From Okapia johnstoni (Eukaryota > Chordata > Mammalia > Artiodactyla > Giraffidae), in NCBI GenBank assembly GCA_024291935.2, contig CM044311.1:17817001-17881000 (forward strand): DNA of 64,000 nucleotides, in the 5' to 3' direction. The position numbers and the translations under genes were made by a program. This document shows, piece by piece, positions 31,115-41,549 of this stretch. The stretch's first letter is position 1. Every line of letters starts with the position of its first letter. Below the pieces are notes generated by a model. It saw nothing but the letters and a program-made list of their open reading frames with translations. It did no database searches and was not told the DNA's origin.

Positions 31115-31322
31115 TTGGAGAAGGCAATGGCACCCCACTCCAGTACTCTTGCCTGGAAAATCCCATGGACGGAGGAGCCTAGTAGGCTACAGTCCATGGG
31201 GTTGCTAAGAGTCAGACACGACTGAGCAACTTCATTTTCACTTTTCACTTTCATGCATTGGAGAAGGCAATGGCAACCCACTCCAGTGTTCTTGCCTGGA
31301 TAATCCCAGGGACGGGGGAGCC
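31115..31322 (+). mobile_element. BOV-A2 SINE, second monomer 3' truncated
   Basis: The first monomer and linker are complete. The second stops at CCCAGGGACGGGGGAGCC, without the AGCAGCAG tail. It is flanked by ATATTGG at 31112-31118 and 31323-31329, a likely 7-bp target-site duplication that partly overlaps the SINE start. A SINE that lacks its 3' end but keeps a duplication is unusual. Confidence 0.9.
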
Positions 31323-31379
31323 ATATTGGGATTTGTCCATGAGGTATAGCTAAAGCAGGCAATGTCTGTGTGCATGCAT

Positions 31380-31490
31380 GTATGCATGTTCAGTTGTGTC
31401 TGACAGTTTGCAACTCCATGGACTATAGCCCACCAGGCTCCTCTATCAATGAGATTTCCTAGGCAAGAATACTGGAGTTGGTTGATAAGG
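31380..31490 (-). mobile_element. BovA fragment
   Basis: Antisense copy from CAGTTGTGTCTGAC to AAGAATACTGGAGTTGGTTG, preceded by a TGCATGCATG-like low-complexity stretch. Confidence 0.75.
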
Positions 31491-31671
31491 AGATTTTCCA
31501 TTTGATCTTGAATTAATCTTTGTCTTAAGGGAACAGTAGTCATAGTATAACCTTGGATATTGGTTTTAATTTACAATGCTGACATAGCTCTATCTGATGG
31601 GTTAATCTATACCCCAAACCTGCCCAGTTCTAGGGAGTAAGACAAATGTTAGGTCATTGCACTTCCTTCTG

Positions 31672-31805
31672 CTTGGGTCAGGAAGAGTCCCTGGAGAGGG
31701 AAATGGTGACCCACTCCAGTATTCTTGCCATAGACAGAGGATCCTGGCAGACTATAGTCCATGGGGTCCCAAAGAGTAGAACATGATGGAGCACGCATGC
31801 ATTCG
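31672..31805 (+). mobile_element. Bov-tA SINE, head missing
   Basis: Sense copy that starts at CTTGGGTCAGGAAGAGTCCC and ends GATGGAGCACGCATGCATTC. 5' truncated. Confidence 0.85.
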
Positions 31806-31823
31806 CACACACACGGTATACCA

Positions 31824-31965
31824 CCTGCTTTGAAATTACCACATAGGCAAATTCCAATATTTAAGACAGGAGAATGGAGTAAAGAAAACAATTTTCTCTA
31901 TCCAAGATCTTTCTTCCTATAATAAATGGTGAACTCAATATCAGACAGAACCAAATACTAGAAAC
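31824..31965. repeat. Right arm of a diverged inverted repeat
   Basis: Uninterrupted partner of 30795-31362 in opposite orientation. The shared inner block reads CTGCTTTGAAATTACC. The outer limit near 31965 is where similarity stops. Confidence 0.8.
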
Positions 31966-32099
31966 ATAAACTCTTATATTCATGGAAGAAAATTAAAATA
32001 ATATAAAAGAATACTACCTACAGTGTTTTAACTCAAAAAAAGAAAACCATAAGATTAAAAAATTTATAATGACAAGTCCGGAATGAGTAGTTTCAGATT

Positions 32100-32420
32100 T
32101 CCAGTTCAATAAATGAATCTCTAAGTATCACTTTGGTACTTGGTTAGGTACGTGTTCAAATGGTGTAAAGCCCTGGAAATATAAAACACATCGCTACCTC
32201 CAAGGTACTTAGAATGTTCTTAGGGAGACGAGAGCAACACTTAGAAAAATTGTAGAACAATACAAGAAAGTTCAATAATGGCACATATTTGGTATAAAAT
32301 AGAACTTCAGGGAAAAGGCAGCATTCTGAAGGCAGGAATGTTCTGAGAAGTCCCCACAGAGAAGAAATTTGAGGCTGAATGTTGATGAGGCCAAGTTTGA
32401 TGCTGGGAGAGAGACAATCT
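32100..32420 (-). mobile_element. L2 LINE fragment
   Basis: Antisense L2 pattern: TACTTGGTTAGGTACGTG, TACCTCCAAGGTACTTAGAA, GGGAGACGAGAGCAACAC, then GCAGGAATGTTCTGAGAAG. Strongly diverged. Confidence 0.5.
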
Positions 32421-33237
32421 TTGCAGAGAACAGAGTGTGACTTCTAATCATTGATAACTATACAAATATGAGGACACCTTGACACCTTGAGCTCAGAGCA
32501 TCTGGGTGGTGGTACCCAAGGGCTTAGGGTGCTTAAGATTGGCAGTGCCCAAAACAGAACATTCAAGTGCTGCCCCTAGAGATAGTGAGAGGTTTTCTTA
32601 AGCATTAGTCTGAGATCTAGCATTGGCTGTCTCGAGAAAGTGCTTCCAGATGCTGATAACCTGGCTTAATGACTGCTCAGTAATCATCTCCTTTGAAATT
32701 GTGCTTCATTCGAATACCTGTATGTTAATCTGGTCATCATCTTGCCTTCTCGCAATGGACTGTGGATAGAAATGTTTGAAGTCCTTGCACCCTATATACA
32801 TCCATCAGTTAGAGTGGCCACAGCCGGAGCAGTTGCACTTGGGAAACTCGAGCCCATCTCATCCCATTATTGCTCATCACACACTCATAGTTGGTATGAA
32901 TAATCTACCACAACCAATTGAATCCCAAGAGTATAGACAATATTCAGCTATAGTCTGAAATAAGACTTGAGGTTCTTTCATCAACTAGTCTTTATGATAT
33001 ATAAAGAAGATAAGTTTATGTGTTTAAAAAGTCAATTCAGATGTGAGTTCAAGTTGGGCATTATTAACACTTTACTATAGTTCTAAAATAAATGGAAACC
33101 AGTGTCCTAATAAACTGGTATTCTACCAAGAGTCACCTTGCTAGTTAATATGCTACTTTAGTATAGAAGAGAGTGGAGGGGAAGAAATGTCCTATAATTG
33201 ACTATTACCTATTCAGTGCTTTTCTTTCACACAACTT
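32421..33237. other. Non-repetitive stretch
   Basis: No recognised repeat or gene. 32640-32880 contains several CpG in otherwise unique DNA. A 60-codon frame at 32776 shows no domain. Confidence 0.35.
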
Positions 33238-33400
33238 AACAAAATAGGAATGGCGCTCCCATTTTAAAGAAGAGGAAATAAGTGTTCAGAAAGGTAAAAG
33301 AATCTTCCCAAGTTCTATAGCCTGAATGTAGCAGAGCCAGTTCACACCTCTGACAGGATGATGCCACTGTGTTGAACTTTGGATTTTTAGTTGTCCGACA
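33238..33400 (-). mobile_element. MIR SINE
   Basis: Antisense MIR: CTCCCATTTTAAAGAAGAGG, AAGTGTTCAGAAAGGTAAAA, CAGAGCCAGTTCACACC. Confidence 0.75.
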
Positions 33401-34017
33401 AAGCACCACTTCATAACACACCTGTGCATGTTCAAAGCTTCTCCTCAGAGATCATAAGTGCTTTCAGGCAGCTGCCCTGAATGAACAGCTTCCCAGAAAG
33501 TGAGCATCTTTTTTCATAAATACATTAAATAGGAACTTTGAGGCATTATCCTCATTTATATTTATAACTAAAAATCACATAAGCCCAAATAGATCATGGG
33601 TCATTTTCCATAAGATGTAGGGAAAAATACATTGCAGTATGACCACTTGGTTTCCCGTTTTAGATATATTCCTGCAAAGCTGAGCATTAAGTGAAAAAGT
33701 GCAGATTTTACATCAAGGCATCTTTCATCTATGAGTTCAAAACTCCCTGTCTAAAAGCAAAAAGCCATTTTTGTTCCTAAGAGAAATCCATTAAGTTATA
33801 GGATAGTTTACAAATCAATCAAGTTCTAAATATCAATATCAAACTTTTGCTCTGACAGTTTTATATCAGATTATAGAAACCTCAACTTTAGAGCACAATA
33901 ATCAGTAAATCATCAGACACAGCCTCTTCCAGTGACATATGTGTGGGTCTTTGTTCCTGAAGATTCTATTCACTTTCAAGGACTTTTTTCCATGGTAGTT
34001 TTATCCCCCTCCAGGAT
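33401..34017. other. AT-rich non-repetitive stretch
   Basis: No recognised feature. Confidence 0.35.
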
Positions 34018-34292
34018 TTGGAACTCAGTTATCCATCACCTGGAATACTGCAACCACCTTCTGGCTGATCTCTTCAGCAGAAGTATTTCATAGGTATTTT
34101 CAACTTTCTTCCTACCCTAGCTCATTCTCCTCACGGCTACAAAGTCACTCCTTACTCAAAATCCCCCATTGATTGCGACCCATTTCGAGAAGTCCAAGTT
34201 TCTTCACTTGACCGTGAAGCACTTTCCTGATATGGTCCCAGCTTGGCTGCACTCAGCTTCTCCATTTCCCAGCTTGTCACCTCCTTGTGTGC

Positions 34293-34504
34293 ACGCTCAG
34301 TGGCTCAGTCATGTCCGACTCTTTGCGACCCCATGGACTGTAGCCCACCAGGCTTCTCTAACCATGGGATTTCCCAGGCAAGAATACCGGAGTGGGTTGC
34401 CATTTCCTACTCCAGGGAATCATTCTGACCCAGGGATTGGACTCGCATCTCTTGCATCTCCTGCATTGGCAGGCGAATTCCTTACCACTGCGCTCCCTGG
34501 AAAG
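34293..34504 (-). mobile_element. Bov-tA SINE in L2
   Basis: Full antisense copy with head end TTACCACTGCGCTCCCTGG. Confidence 0.92.
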
Positions 34505-34640
34505 CCCTGGAACCTCCTTACTTGCTTTCTTTTTTGGGTCATGTGTTGGTACTCCAGGAGGCCTTTCCTTGTTTGTCTACCTGTCCAAATCCAAATCCTG
34601 AATTTAAATTCAGCACTGGGCCTACTTCTCCAATGGAGCA

Positions 34641-34852
34641 CGTGCATGCTCAGTCACTTTAGTGGTGTCTGGCTCTTTGTGACCCTATGGACTATAGCCT
34701 GCCAGGCTCCTCTGTCCTTGGGATTCTCCAGGCAAGAACACTGGAGTTCATTGCCAGTCCCTCCTCTAGGGGATCTTCCCGACTCAGGGATCGAACATGG
34801 AACTCCTGTATTGCAGGCAGACTCTTTACTGCTGAGCCACCAGGGAAGACCC
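34641..34852 (-). mobile_element. Bov-tA SINE in L2
   Basis: Full antisense copy. An imperfect flanking repeat CAATGGA(G/A)CAC lies at 34631-34641 and 34855-34865. Confidence 0.92.
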
Positions 34853-34892
34853 CACAATGGAACACATGGGTTAAGTCAAATAATTGTAATTT

Positions 34893-35092
34893 AGACTCAG
34901 TGGTAAAGAATCCTCCTACAGTGCAGGAGACACAGGAGACTTGGGTTAGATACCTGGATTGAGACAGTCCCCTGGGGGAGGAAAGTAGCAATCCACTTCA
35001 GTTTTTTTGCCTGAAAATTCCTGCAGACAGAAGAGCTGGCAGGCTACAATCCAAAGGGTGGCAAAGAGTCGGATATGACTGAGTGACTAAGC
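34893..35092 (+). mobile_element. Bov-tA SINE in L2
   Basis: Sense copy from GACTCAGTGGTAAAGAATCC to GAGTGACTAAGCACACATC; the first bases of the head are missing. Confidence 0.9.
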
Positions 35093-35100
35093 ACACATCA

Positions 35101-35281
35101 GGCTCAGTGGCAAAAGATTTGTGGAGACCTGGGTTCGATCCCTGATCCAGGAAGATCCCTTGGAGAAGGAAATGGCAAACCCACTCCAATATTCTTGCCT
35201 GGGAAATCCCATGGACAGAGGAGCCTGGTGGGCCATAGTCCATGGGGTTGCAAAGAGTCGGACACAACTTTGCAACAACAA
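35101..35281 (+). mobile_element. Bov-tA SINE in L2
   Basis: Sense copy directly after the previous one. The head is shortened (GGCTCAGTGGCAAAAGATTT to GGTTCGATCCC), and the tail is GCAACAACAACC. Confidence 0.92.
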
Positions 35282-35435
35282 CCGTGACATATCTTTTCAC
35301 ATCATGAGTTCTCCAGTTTCTTGAAGTCAAGGCTCTATGTGATTCAGTCCTTTGTTTTCTCAGCTCTTAGCATTGATCTGAGTTGTGGTAGGTACAAATA
35401 AAGTGCTGGTGGGTGGATAAATGAATGGATGAAGA

Positions 35436-35715
35436 TCATAAACTTGTGTTAATTCAGATTCCTTTATGAAACAGCCAACTGATTTAGAGAGGTTGAGTTT
35501 ATTTTTTGGTACACCACAATCTAGCAGACTACGTTAGGAAATTTTTTAAAAAGCCTCCTTTTTCTGTATTTTATTTCTCATTCACCATTCTTTATGGTCT
35601 TATTTTTGAAGGCACAGAATACATCTTGATTAAATAAATAGTGAAAGAATACCTTCCCATTTTATAATTCAAAAATTTCAGAGTTGAAGGTGAGATGTTT
35701 AGGAAGCTAGAGCTA
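35436..35715. other. AT-rich non-repetitive stretch
   Basis: No recognised feature. Confidence 0.35.
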
Positions 35716-35900
35716 GTAACATTTACAGAGAATTTACTATGTGCCTGACACTGTTTTAGGAATTTCCTATGGATTATCTCATTTAAATCTTGTGACAGTA
35801 TTTTATACTAGATACTAGTCTTACTCTCATTTTATAGATTAAAACAATGAAACAGAAAAATAACAGAAGCAGGAACTAAACACAGCCAGTGTCATGTAAA
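35716..35900 (-). mobile_element. MIR SINE
   Basis: Antisense MIR: ACTATGTGCCTGACACTGTT, GGATTATCTCATTTAAATCT, CTCATTTTATAGATTAAAAC and GAACTAAACACAGCCAGTG. Confidence 0.8.
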
Positions 35901-36823
35901 ACACCCTTTCAAAACTATTGTTGCTGCCTTGTTCCTTGATTGAGCAACACATTAAACGTAAAATTTCTGTTTTATTTCCTGTTTTTAGGGTTTGCCTCTG
36001 TAAATCCCTGTAATTTTTGGACACACAAGTCAATTGTAAAGCGTCTACACTATGTAGTTTTCTACAACTAAAATCTCATTGGCAAGTTTCTATCCTCAGT
36101 CCCTTAAGTCAACTTCAGCTATTTTTACACCAAATCTTTTATTTTTTCCTCAGTTTCTCTTGCTTTTATTTTCCCATTCCCCGTTTTGAACAGGAACTGA
36201 ATTACATGACAAAAAGCAAATCTTTTTTTCCTCTACTGAGCAAATAAATTGAGATCTAGTTTACTTTGTGTGTATGTGTTTGGAGGAAATCTTTATTTTC
36301 TGAAGCAATGTCAGGAGCTCATTTTAAAGTCATTTATTTATAACAACAAATGACTGCTTTGCTACAGCTAGCTGAGTGAAACATCTCATTGGAGAAAGGA
36401 GAGATTGGCAAGTCCAGGAACTTTAAGACAGCCTTGCTGAGTGAAACATGATAGCTCTTTTAATCTATAATTCAATTACTCTCCTGTCTCAGCAAAACAC
36501 TTGAGAAGGCTCCAGGACCCTTCCTTTAAGAGTACTTTATGAGTGTGGTTTAAAAGGCAGTAAAACACACTGACAAACCATTGAGTAAGGCCTTTCAATA
36601 ACTTGTTTCAAAAATTTACATAAGTAGATATGAGGAAATCTGGGACAAACAATAAGATGGCTCACTATTATGCAAATCCTTTCGGATTTGTTAAGCAAAG
36701 GAAAAGATTTAACATGTTGACCTAAAAAGAATAATTTATAAGACTCCATTTCACAGGTTAGAAGCATGAGATCGTTAGGGGAAAGCAATTTCAGCTTAGA
36801 ATGGCAATTTTAGGGTTGATATG
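35901..36823. other. AT-rich non-repetitive stretch
   Basis: No recognised repeat or gene. Confidence 0.35.
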
Positions 36824-36833
36824 ATGTAACTCT

Positions 36834-37054
36834 CTGCTTCCCTGGTGGCTCTGTGTAAAGAATCTGCTTGCTAATGCAAGAGATGCAAGAGACATGGGTT
36901 CAACCCCTGGGTCAAGAAGATCCCCTGGAGTAGGAAATGGCAAGCAACTCCAGTATTCTTGCCTGAAAAATTCCATGGACGGAGGAGCCTGATGGGCTAC
37001 AGTCCATGGGGCCACAAAGAGTGACACGACTGAGCATGCGTGCAACTCAACCCA
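36834..37054 (+). mobile_element. Bov-tA SINE
   Basis: Full sense copy with a perfect 10-bp target-site duplication ATGTAACTCT at 36824-36833 and 37055-37064. Confidence 0.94.
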
Positions 37055-37064
37055 ATGTAACTCT

Positions 37065-37895
37065 AAGTATCACGGGTGGTTGTTGCATGACAAAGAACAA
37101 ACTTGCCTATATCCGATTCTACAAGCCTTTCAATGTGCCCTTAGCTTTATAAGCATAATTCCAACAGCAGTATATGCCAAACTACTTAAGTGAATGTTCT
37201 AAAATATTATGAATCATAAAATTGTAGGTGATTAAGCCATAGAAATGAAAATGAAAGCTTTTAGCAAAAACTCAAACGACTTCCAAGGACCATAAATAAA
37301 TGGGGGAAAAAATTAAAAAATCTTAATCACAAAATGTTATGCTATAAAAAGTTCCTTTCTAAAAAATTATTTTATCTCTCTAGTTCCTAAAACATAACTT
37401 GGATTAACTCAAACTGATTTTGAGCTGGCCCTCTAACTTTGGATACCTTATACAAGATCAGAGGGTGTTTAAGAGCATTTTTAAATCACCAATTAGCTTT
37501 GAGGAAGGAAGATGAGTTTGCACAGAGATGTAATTAGGTTTAGAAACTGGTTTTCACTCAAACATATTAATTTATATGCTATAATAGTTTATCAATAGTT
37601 TATCATGCTTAAGAAGCAATATTAGAATATTAAGTACACCACAAACATAGAATGTTTTCTATAAGCTTTCTCATTTTTACATTAAAATAAATGCCATGTT
37701 AATTTGCTGGCAAAGCCATTTTAGCAAAGCATATAAAAGAGCATAATGCTCTATCAAGGAGATCTTTCTTTCTTTTTTTTTTTTTTTTTTACAAATTGTA
37801 CTAACTGCTTGATGGACCAAGTCATAAAGCTTTTGAATAAATGAGATTATTAACCCCAACAGAATAGCAGCACTCTGAATGTAAAAAATATCCCA
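37065..37895. other. AT-rich non-repetitive stretch with poly(T)
   Basis: No recognised gene. A T run at about 37770-37790 may be the tail of an unrecognised minus-strand insertion. Confidence 0.35.
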
Positions 37896-37905
37896 CCATG
37901 CTTTT

Positions 37906-38172
37906 GTATGTTTATTTCTTCTTATTTTTTTCTTTTACTTATTATTTTAACACGGAAAATATTTTGTATTGGGGTATAGCTGATTAATAATGTTGTGGTA
38001 GTTTCAGACAAACAATGAATATATAGCCATACATATACATGTATCCACTCTCTTCCAAGCCCCACTCCCATCCAAGCTGGCACATAACATTGAGCAGAAT
38101 TCCATGTGCTATACAGTAGGTCTTTGTTGGTTATGCATTTTAAATATAGCAATCTCTATGTGACCTGTACCT
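37906..38172 (-). mobile_element. L1 3' end, 5' truncated
   Basis: Antisense L1 tail with T-rich start, GGGGTATAGCTGATTAATAA, CCATGTGCTATACAGTAGGT and CTTTGTTGGTTATGCATTTT. It is flanked by ACCATGCTTT at 37896-37905 and 38173-38182, a 10-bp target-site duplication. Confidence 0.85.
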
Positions 38173-38190
38173 ACCATGCTTTATCACAAA

Positions 38191-38385
38191 GTTAAAAGCA
38201 TCTGTCTGCAATGCCGGAGACCCGTGTTTCCGTGTTCGATCCTTGGTCTGGAAGATTCCCTGGAGAGGGAATGGCTACCCACTCCAGTGTTCTTGCCTAG
38301 AGAATTCCATGGACAGTGGAGCCTGGAGGGCTGTAGTCCATGGGGTCGCAAAGAGTCAGACACGACTGAGTAACACTTTCACTAT
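38191..38385 (+). mobile_element. Bov-tA SINE, head start missing
   Basis: Sense copy. A short repeated GTGTTTCC-GTGTTC lies in the head. It ends GACTGAGTAACACTTTCAC. Confidence 0.9.
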
Positions 38386-38789
38386 TCATTCTACTCTAAC
38401 AGTGTCACTATTGAGAAATAGGTTATTAATTCTTCTCAGGAATAAGATAATAACTATCAAGAAAGCATGCAATGTGAACAGTTACACTAATATCTTAAAT
38501 CTCTCTAAAACTTGGTTTTTTAATACTCAAAATGAAATTTTTATTGGTAAGATATGTAACTGGCTCATAAAGTTAGCATCAACTGTAGTTTATGAAAGTG
38601 GCTCATTATTAGGAAGGTAATAAGAAAGTAGTTTTTATTTAATAAAGGACTGATTTGAGAACAAATAAGTAGAGGATTGATTCTTTCTAAAAGGAAAACA
38701 AATAGTAAAGACCATATGGTGGAGAGAAGTCTTTTAAGGTTGGATGAATTTTTTACAAACAGGGAATTATACTGGGATAAAGATGTTCT
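38386..38789. other. AT-rich non-repetitive stretch
   Basis: No recognised feature. Confidence 0.35.
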
Positions 38790-38878
38790 GAGCTACCCAG
38801 GTGGCACAGCGGTAAAGAATTTGCTTACCAATGCAGGAGATGTGAGTTCTATCCCTGGGTCAGAAAGATCCCCTAGTA
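38790..38878 (+). mobile_element. Bov-tA head fragment
   Basis: Sense tRNA-like head GAGCTACCCAGGTGGCACAG to AGAAAGATCCCCTAG; the BovA body is absent. Confidence 0.8.
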
Positions 38879-38977
38879 ACAACCTACCTCCAAAAGCAGG
38901 ACTCAAGAGGACACTGGCATGAGTCCACTTGCTCTGTATTAAAACTATCTGGCAACACTTAGAGCATCACTCATAAC

Positions 38978-38994
38978 CCGCCCCCCCCCCCCCC
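38978..38994. repeat. Poly(C) tract
   Basis: CCCG followed by 14 C. Long C homopolymers are rare in AT-rich mammalian DNA. Confidence 0.9.
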
Positions 38995-39030
38995 GATATT
39001 TCTTGGAGCTTAGTATAAGGCATTTCTTTC

Positions 39031-39376
39031 TTTTTTTTAAAATTTATTCATTTTTACTTTTGGTTGTGCTGGGTCTTCCTTGCTGCACAGGCTCTTTCTC
39101 TAGTGGGAGCTGCTCTGTAGCTGTGGTGCATGGGCTTTTCACTACAGTGTCTTTTCCTGTTGTTTAGCATGGGCTCTACAGCACGTGGGCTTCAGTAGTT
39201 GTGGCTTGCGGCCTCAGCAGTTGCAGCTCCCAGGTTCTAGAGCACAGGGTCAATAGTTGTGGCGCACGGGCTTCGTTGCTTTGTTTCATATGCGATCTTC
39301 CAAGATCAGGGATGAAACCCATGTTCTCTGCATTGGCAGGTGGATGCTTTACCACTGAGCCCCCAGGGAAAGCCCC
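39031..39376 (-). mobile_element. CHR-type SINE
   Basis: Antisense copy, nearly complete: T-rich tail, TTTGGTTGTGCTGGGTCTTC, several GTGGGCTTCAGTAGTTGTGG-like units, then GCATTGGCAGGTGGATGC and the head end GAGCCCCCAGGGAAAGCC. Confidence 0.85.
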
Positions 39377-39492
39377 AAGACATTTAACTTATTTTTGTAA
39401 TTATTGTACCTTGGTCAGTATGGAGGAGAAATAAGCATTGCATTGATTATATGCCTATGGTATGAATCTGATAAGATAGCCAAAGTGGTGAG

Positions 39493-39827
39493 CTTCAGTT
39501 CAGTTCAGTCGCTCAGTCATGTCCAATTCTTTGTGACCCCATGGACTGGAGCACGCCAGGCTTCCCTATCCTTTGCCATCTCCTGGAGTTCGCTCAAACT
39601 CATGTCCATTGGGTCAGTGATGCCATCCAACCACCTCATCCTCCGTTGTTCCCTTCTCTTCCTACCTTCAATCTTTACCAGCATCAGGGTCTTTTCAAAT
39701 AAGTCAGTTCTTTGCACCAGGTGGCCAAAGTATTGGAGTATCAGCTTTAGCATCGGTCCTTCCAAAGAATATTCAGGACTGAGTTCCTTTAGGGTTGACT
39801 GGTTTGATATCCTTGCAGCACAAGGGT
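39493..39827 (-). mobile_element. BovB LINE 3' end, 5' truncated
   Basis: The antisense last 330 bases of BovB start with the CAGTTCAGTTCAGTC tail and run up to GATATCCTTGCAGC. Confidence 0.92.
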
Positions 39828-39860
39828 CATAGTTCATCTCAAAAGTATTTCATGGTGAGT

Positions 39861-39883
39861 AATATATATATATATATATATAT
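39861..39883. repeat. (TA)n microsatellite
   Basis: About 11 TA units. Confidence 0.9.
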
Positions 39884-39890
39884 GAAGTGG

Positions 39891-39919
39891 AGTGAACTGA
39901 AAGTTGCTCAGTCATGTCC
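39891..39919 (-). mobile_element. Short BovA/BovB end fragment
   Basis: GTGAACTGAAAGTTGCTCAG plus GTCATGTCC is the antisense start of a Bov SINE or BovB tail, cut directly by the L1 at 39920. Confidence 0.5.
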
Positions 39920-40365
39920 AGATGAATAATGCCATTTGCAGCAGGATAAACAGACCTAGAGATTATCATATTAAGTGCAGTAAGCCAGACAGAGAAAGAC
40001 AAATATCATATGATATTGTTTACATATGAAATCTAAAAAAATGATACAAATGAAGTTATTTACAAAACAGACATTAACTCACATACATAGAAAACAAACT
40101 TACGGGTACCAAGGGGATGGTGGGGTGGAGTTGTGGGTTGGGGGAGAGGTGAATTAGGAGTTTGGTATTAACATATTCACACTACCATATATGAAATACA
40201 TAACCAACAAGGGCCTATTGTATTAACACGGGTAACTACACTTAGTATTTTGTAGCCTATAAGGGAAGAGAATCTGAAAAATATATATCTGAATCACTTT
40301 GCTGTACACCTGAAATTAATGCAACATTGTAAATCAACCTAACTTCAATTTTTAAAAGTACACTT
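39920..40365 (+). mobile_element. L1 3' end, 5' truncated
   Basis: Sense L1: AATAATGCCATTTGCAGCAG, GAGAAAGACAAATATCATAT, then the 3'-UTR with ATCACTTTGCTGTACACC and TTGTAAATCAACCTAACTTC. Non-coding. Confidence 0.88.
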
Positions 40366-41377
40366 TGAAGCAAAAAAGTATTTCAATTCCTAGTTTTATT
40401 TACTTTTGTATTCAAGCAAGACAAACCTATTGAGAATCCACACACAGATACACAATTTCTTATGAATAAAAAGAACAATGAAGATAAAAACTTGCTTTAT
40501 TAAGACTATGGAAGAGCACAACCTACTTCTCATTAAAGAACCTGGAGTTTGCATCAAAAAGAGATTTGAGATATAGTCATAGCATGGGGATTCCTCAGGT
40601 TTGCAGAACCATATTGCCCTTTCCAGATGATATCTTGGACTTAGAATTAGGTCTTTTTAATGGGGTGTTTGGCAGAAACCCAATCCAACCTTGTCACAGT
40701 TTTAAATGAGATATTATCATTTTTACCAGTCATGCTGTCTTTGATGGAGACCCTAAAAATATCACAGTGTCCTGGAATGAAGATTGGCCAATGTGAATAT
40801 GGGAAGAATGGGCATTTGGCACCACTGATTCTTAATTTGTTCACTTCACAAGATAAAAACCAACTCTTTTTTCCATTTTTAAGAGCTTGTTTTCTAGGAT
40901 TCAATTTCATCTGTCCATGTGCATGAGTGGAAAGGGCTGGGATAAAGCCTTTCTAGCCAGTCCTTGTTACTTCACACATACAAAAGCAACCTCAGAGCAG
41001 ATCTAGATTTGGCCTAGAAGGCTGAGGCCCATATAATCCCTTACGATCCACAATGGGTAATGGCTTTTCCTTTTACATTCTTAGGAAGCCATTCTATCTG
41101 GGAGGGTACCTGCATATGGAGGGCTATCATGCTGAAGTCACTGCTTAAGTGTGGTTGGCGTCCCAAGTTATGTCATGGGCTCACGACACCTAAATATGAC
41201 GAAGAAGCAATTTATTCATAAATCAGTTTAAGAAACTGTGAATGTCAAATCCCATTTCATGGCCACCTCAAGTCCACCATCTAGCCAGGATATTCACCAT
41301 ACAAATCAGTATCTTAAGGCTTTTAGACATTTGGGGGAAAATGGTTAATGATCTCCCAGTACCCATTTTCTTCTCCC
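40366..41377. other. Non-repetitive stretch
   Basis: 1 kb without a recognised repeat. Opposed open frames of 88 and 87 codons overlap at 40647-40926. Neither has a domain and both look like chance. Confidence 0.4.
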
Positions 41378-41540
41378 TCATTGTAATTATGGAGTCCACT
41401 GTCACTGACCTTTCCTGAGCGCCTTTCACCCTCAACTGCCTCATCTCAAAACTACAATTCCCAGCATCCCTTGAATCTGCTTGTAGTCATGTGACTAATG
41501 AGATGTGAAGGGAAAGGATGTGTGCACCTTCTGAATCACT
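41378..41540 (+). mobile_element. Old LTR-like repeat fragment
   Basis: ACTACAATTCCCAGCATCCC, then GTAGTCATGTGACTAATGAG and GGATGTGTGCACCTTCTG resemble a widespread old mammalian LTR. The L1 at 41550 cuts it. Confidence 0.45.
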
Positions 41541-41549
41541 TCTTTAGAA

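Larger units (their letters stand above)
30795..31362. repeat. Left arm of a diverged inverted repeat, split by two SINEs
   Basis: With the SINEs at 30831-31030 and 31115-31322 removed, the reverse complement of this arm aligns with 31824-31965 over about 150 bases. I estimate close to 90 percent identity in the core by eye. Shared blocks include AAGACAGGAGAATGGAGTAA and GACAGAAC(T/C)AAATA. Confidence 0.8.
34018..35435 (+). mobile_element. L2 LINE carrying four nested SINEs
   Basis: The L2 pieces are in consensus order. 34018-34292 contains CTGGAATACTGCAACCACCT and GATATGGTCCCAGCTTGGC. 34505-34640 contains CTCCAGGAGGCCTTTCCTTG. 35283-35435 ends in the L2 tail with ACAAATAAAGTGCTGG and GGATAAATGAATGGATG. 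Four Bov-tA copies fill the gaps. The L2 predates all placental orders; the SINEs are ruminant-specific. Confidence 0.65.

Noticed and set aside
34169..34894. A 241-codon plus-strand open frame, the longest in the window
   Set aside because: It reads through two antisense Bov-tA SINEs and the L2 between them. The protein is the usual antisense-SINE pattern, not a gene.
40647..40926. Overlapping open frames of 87 and 88 codons on both strands
   Set aside because: No domain, start context or conservation signal. Mirror frames of this size are expected by chance.
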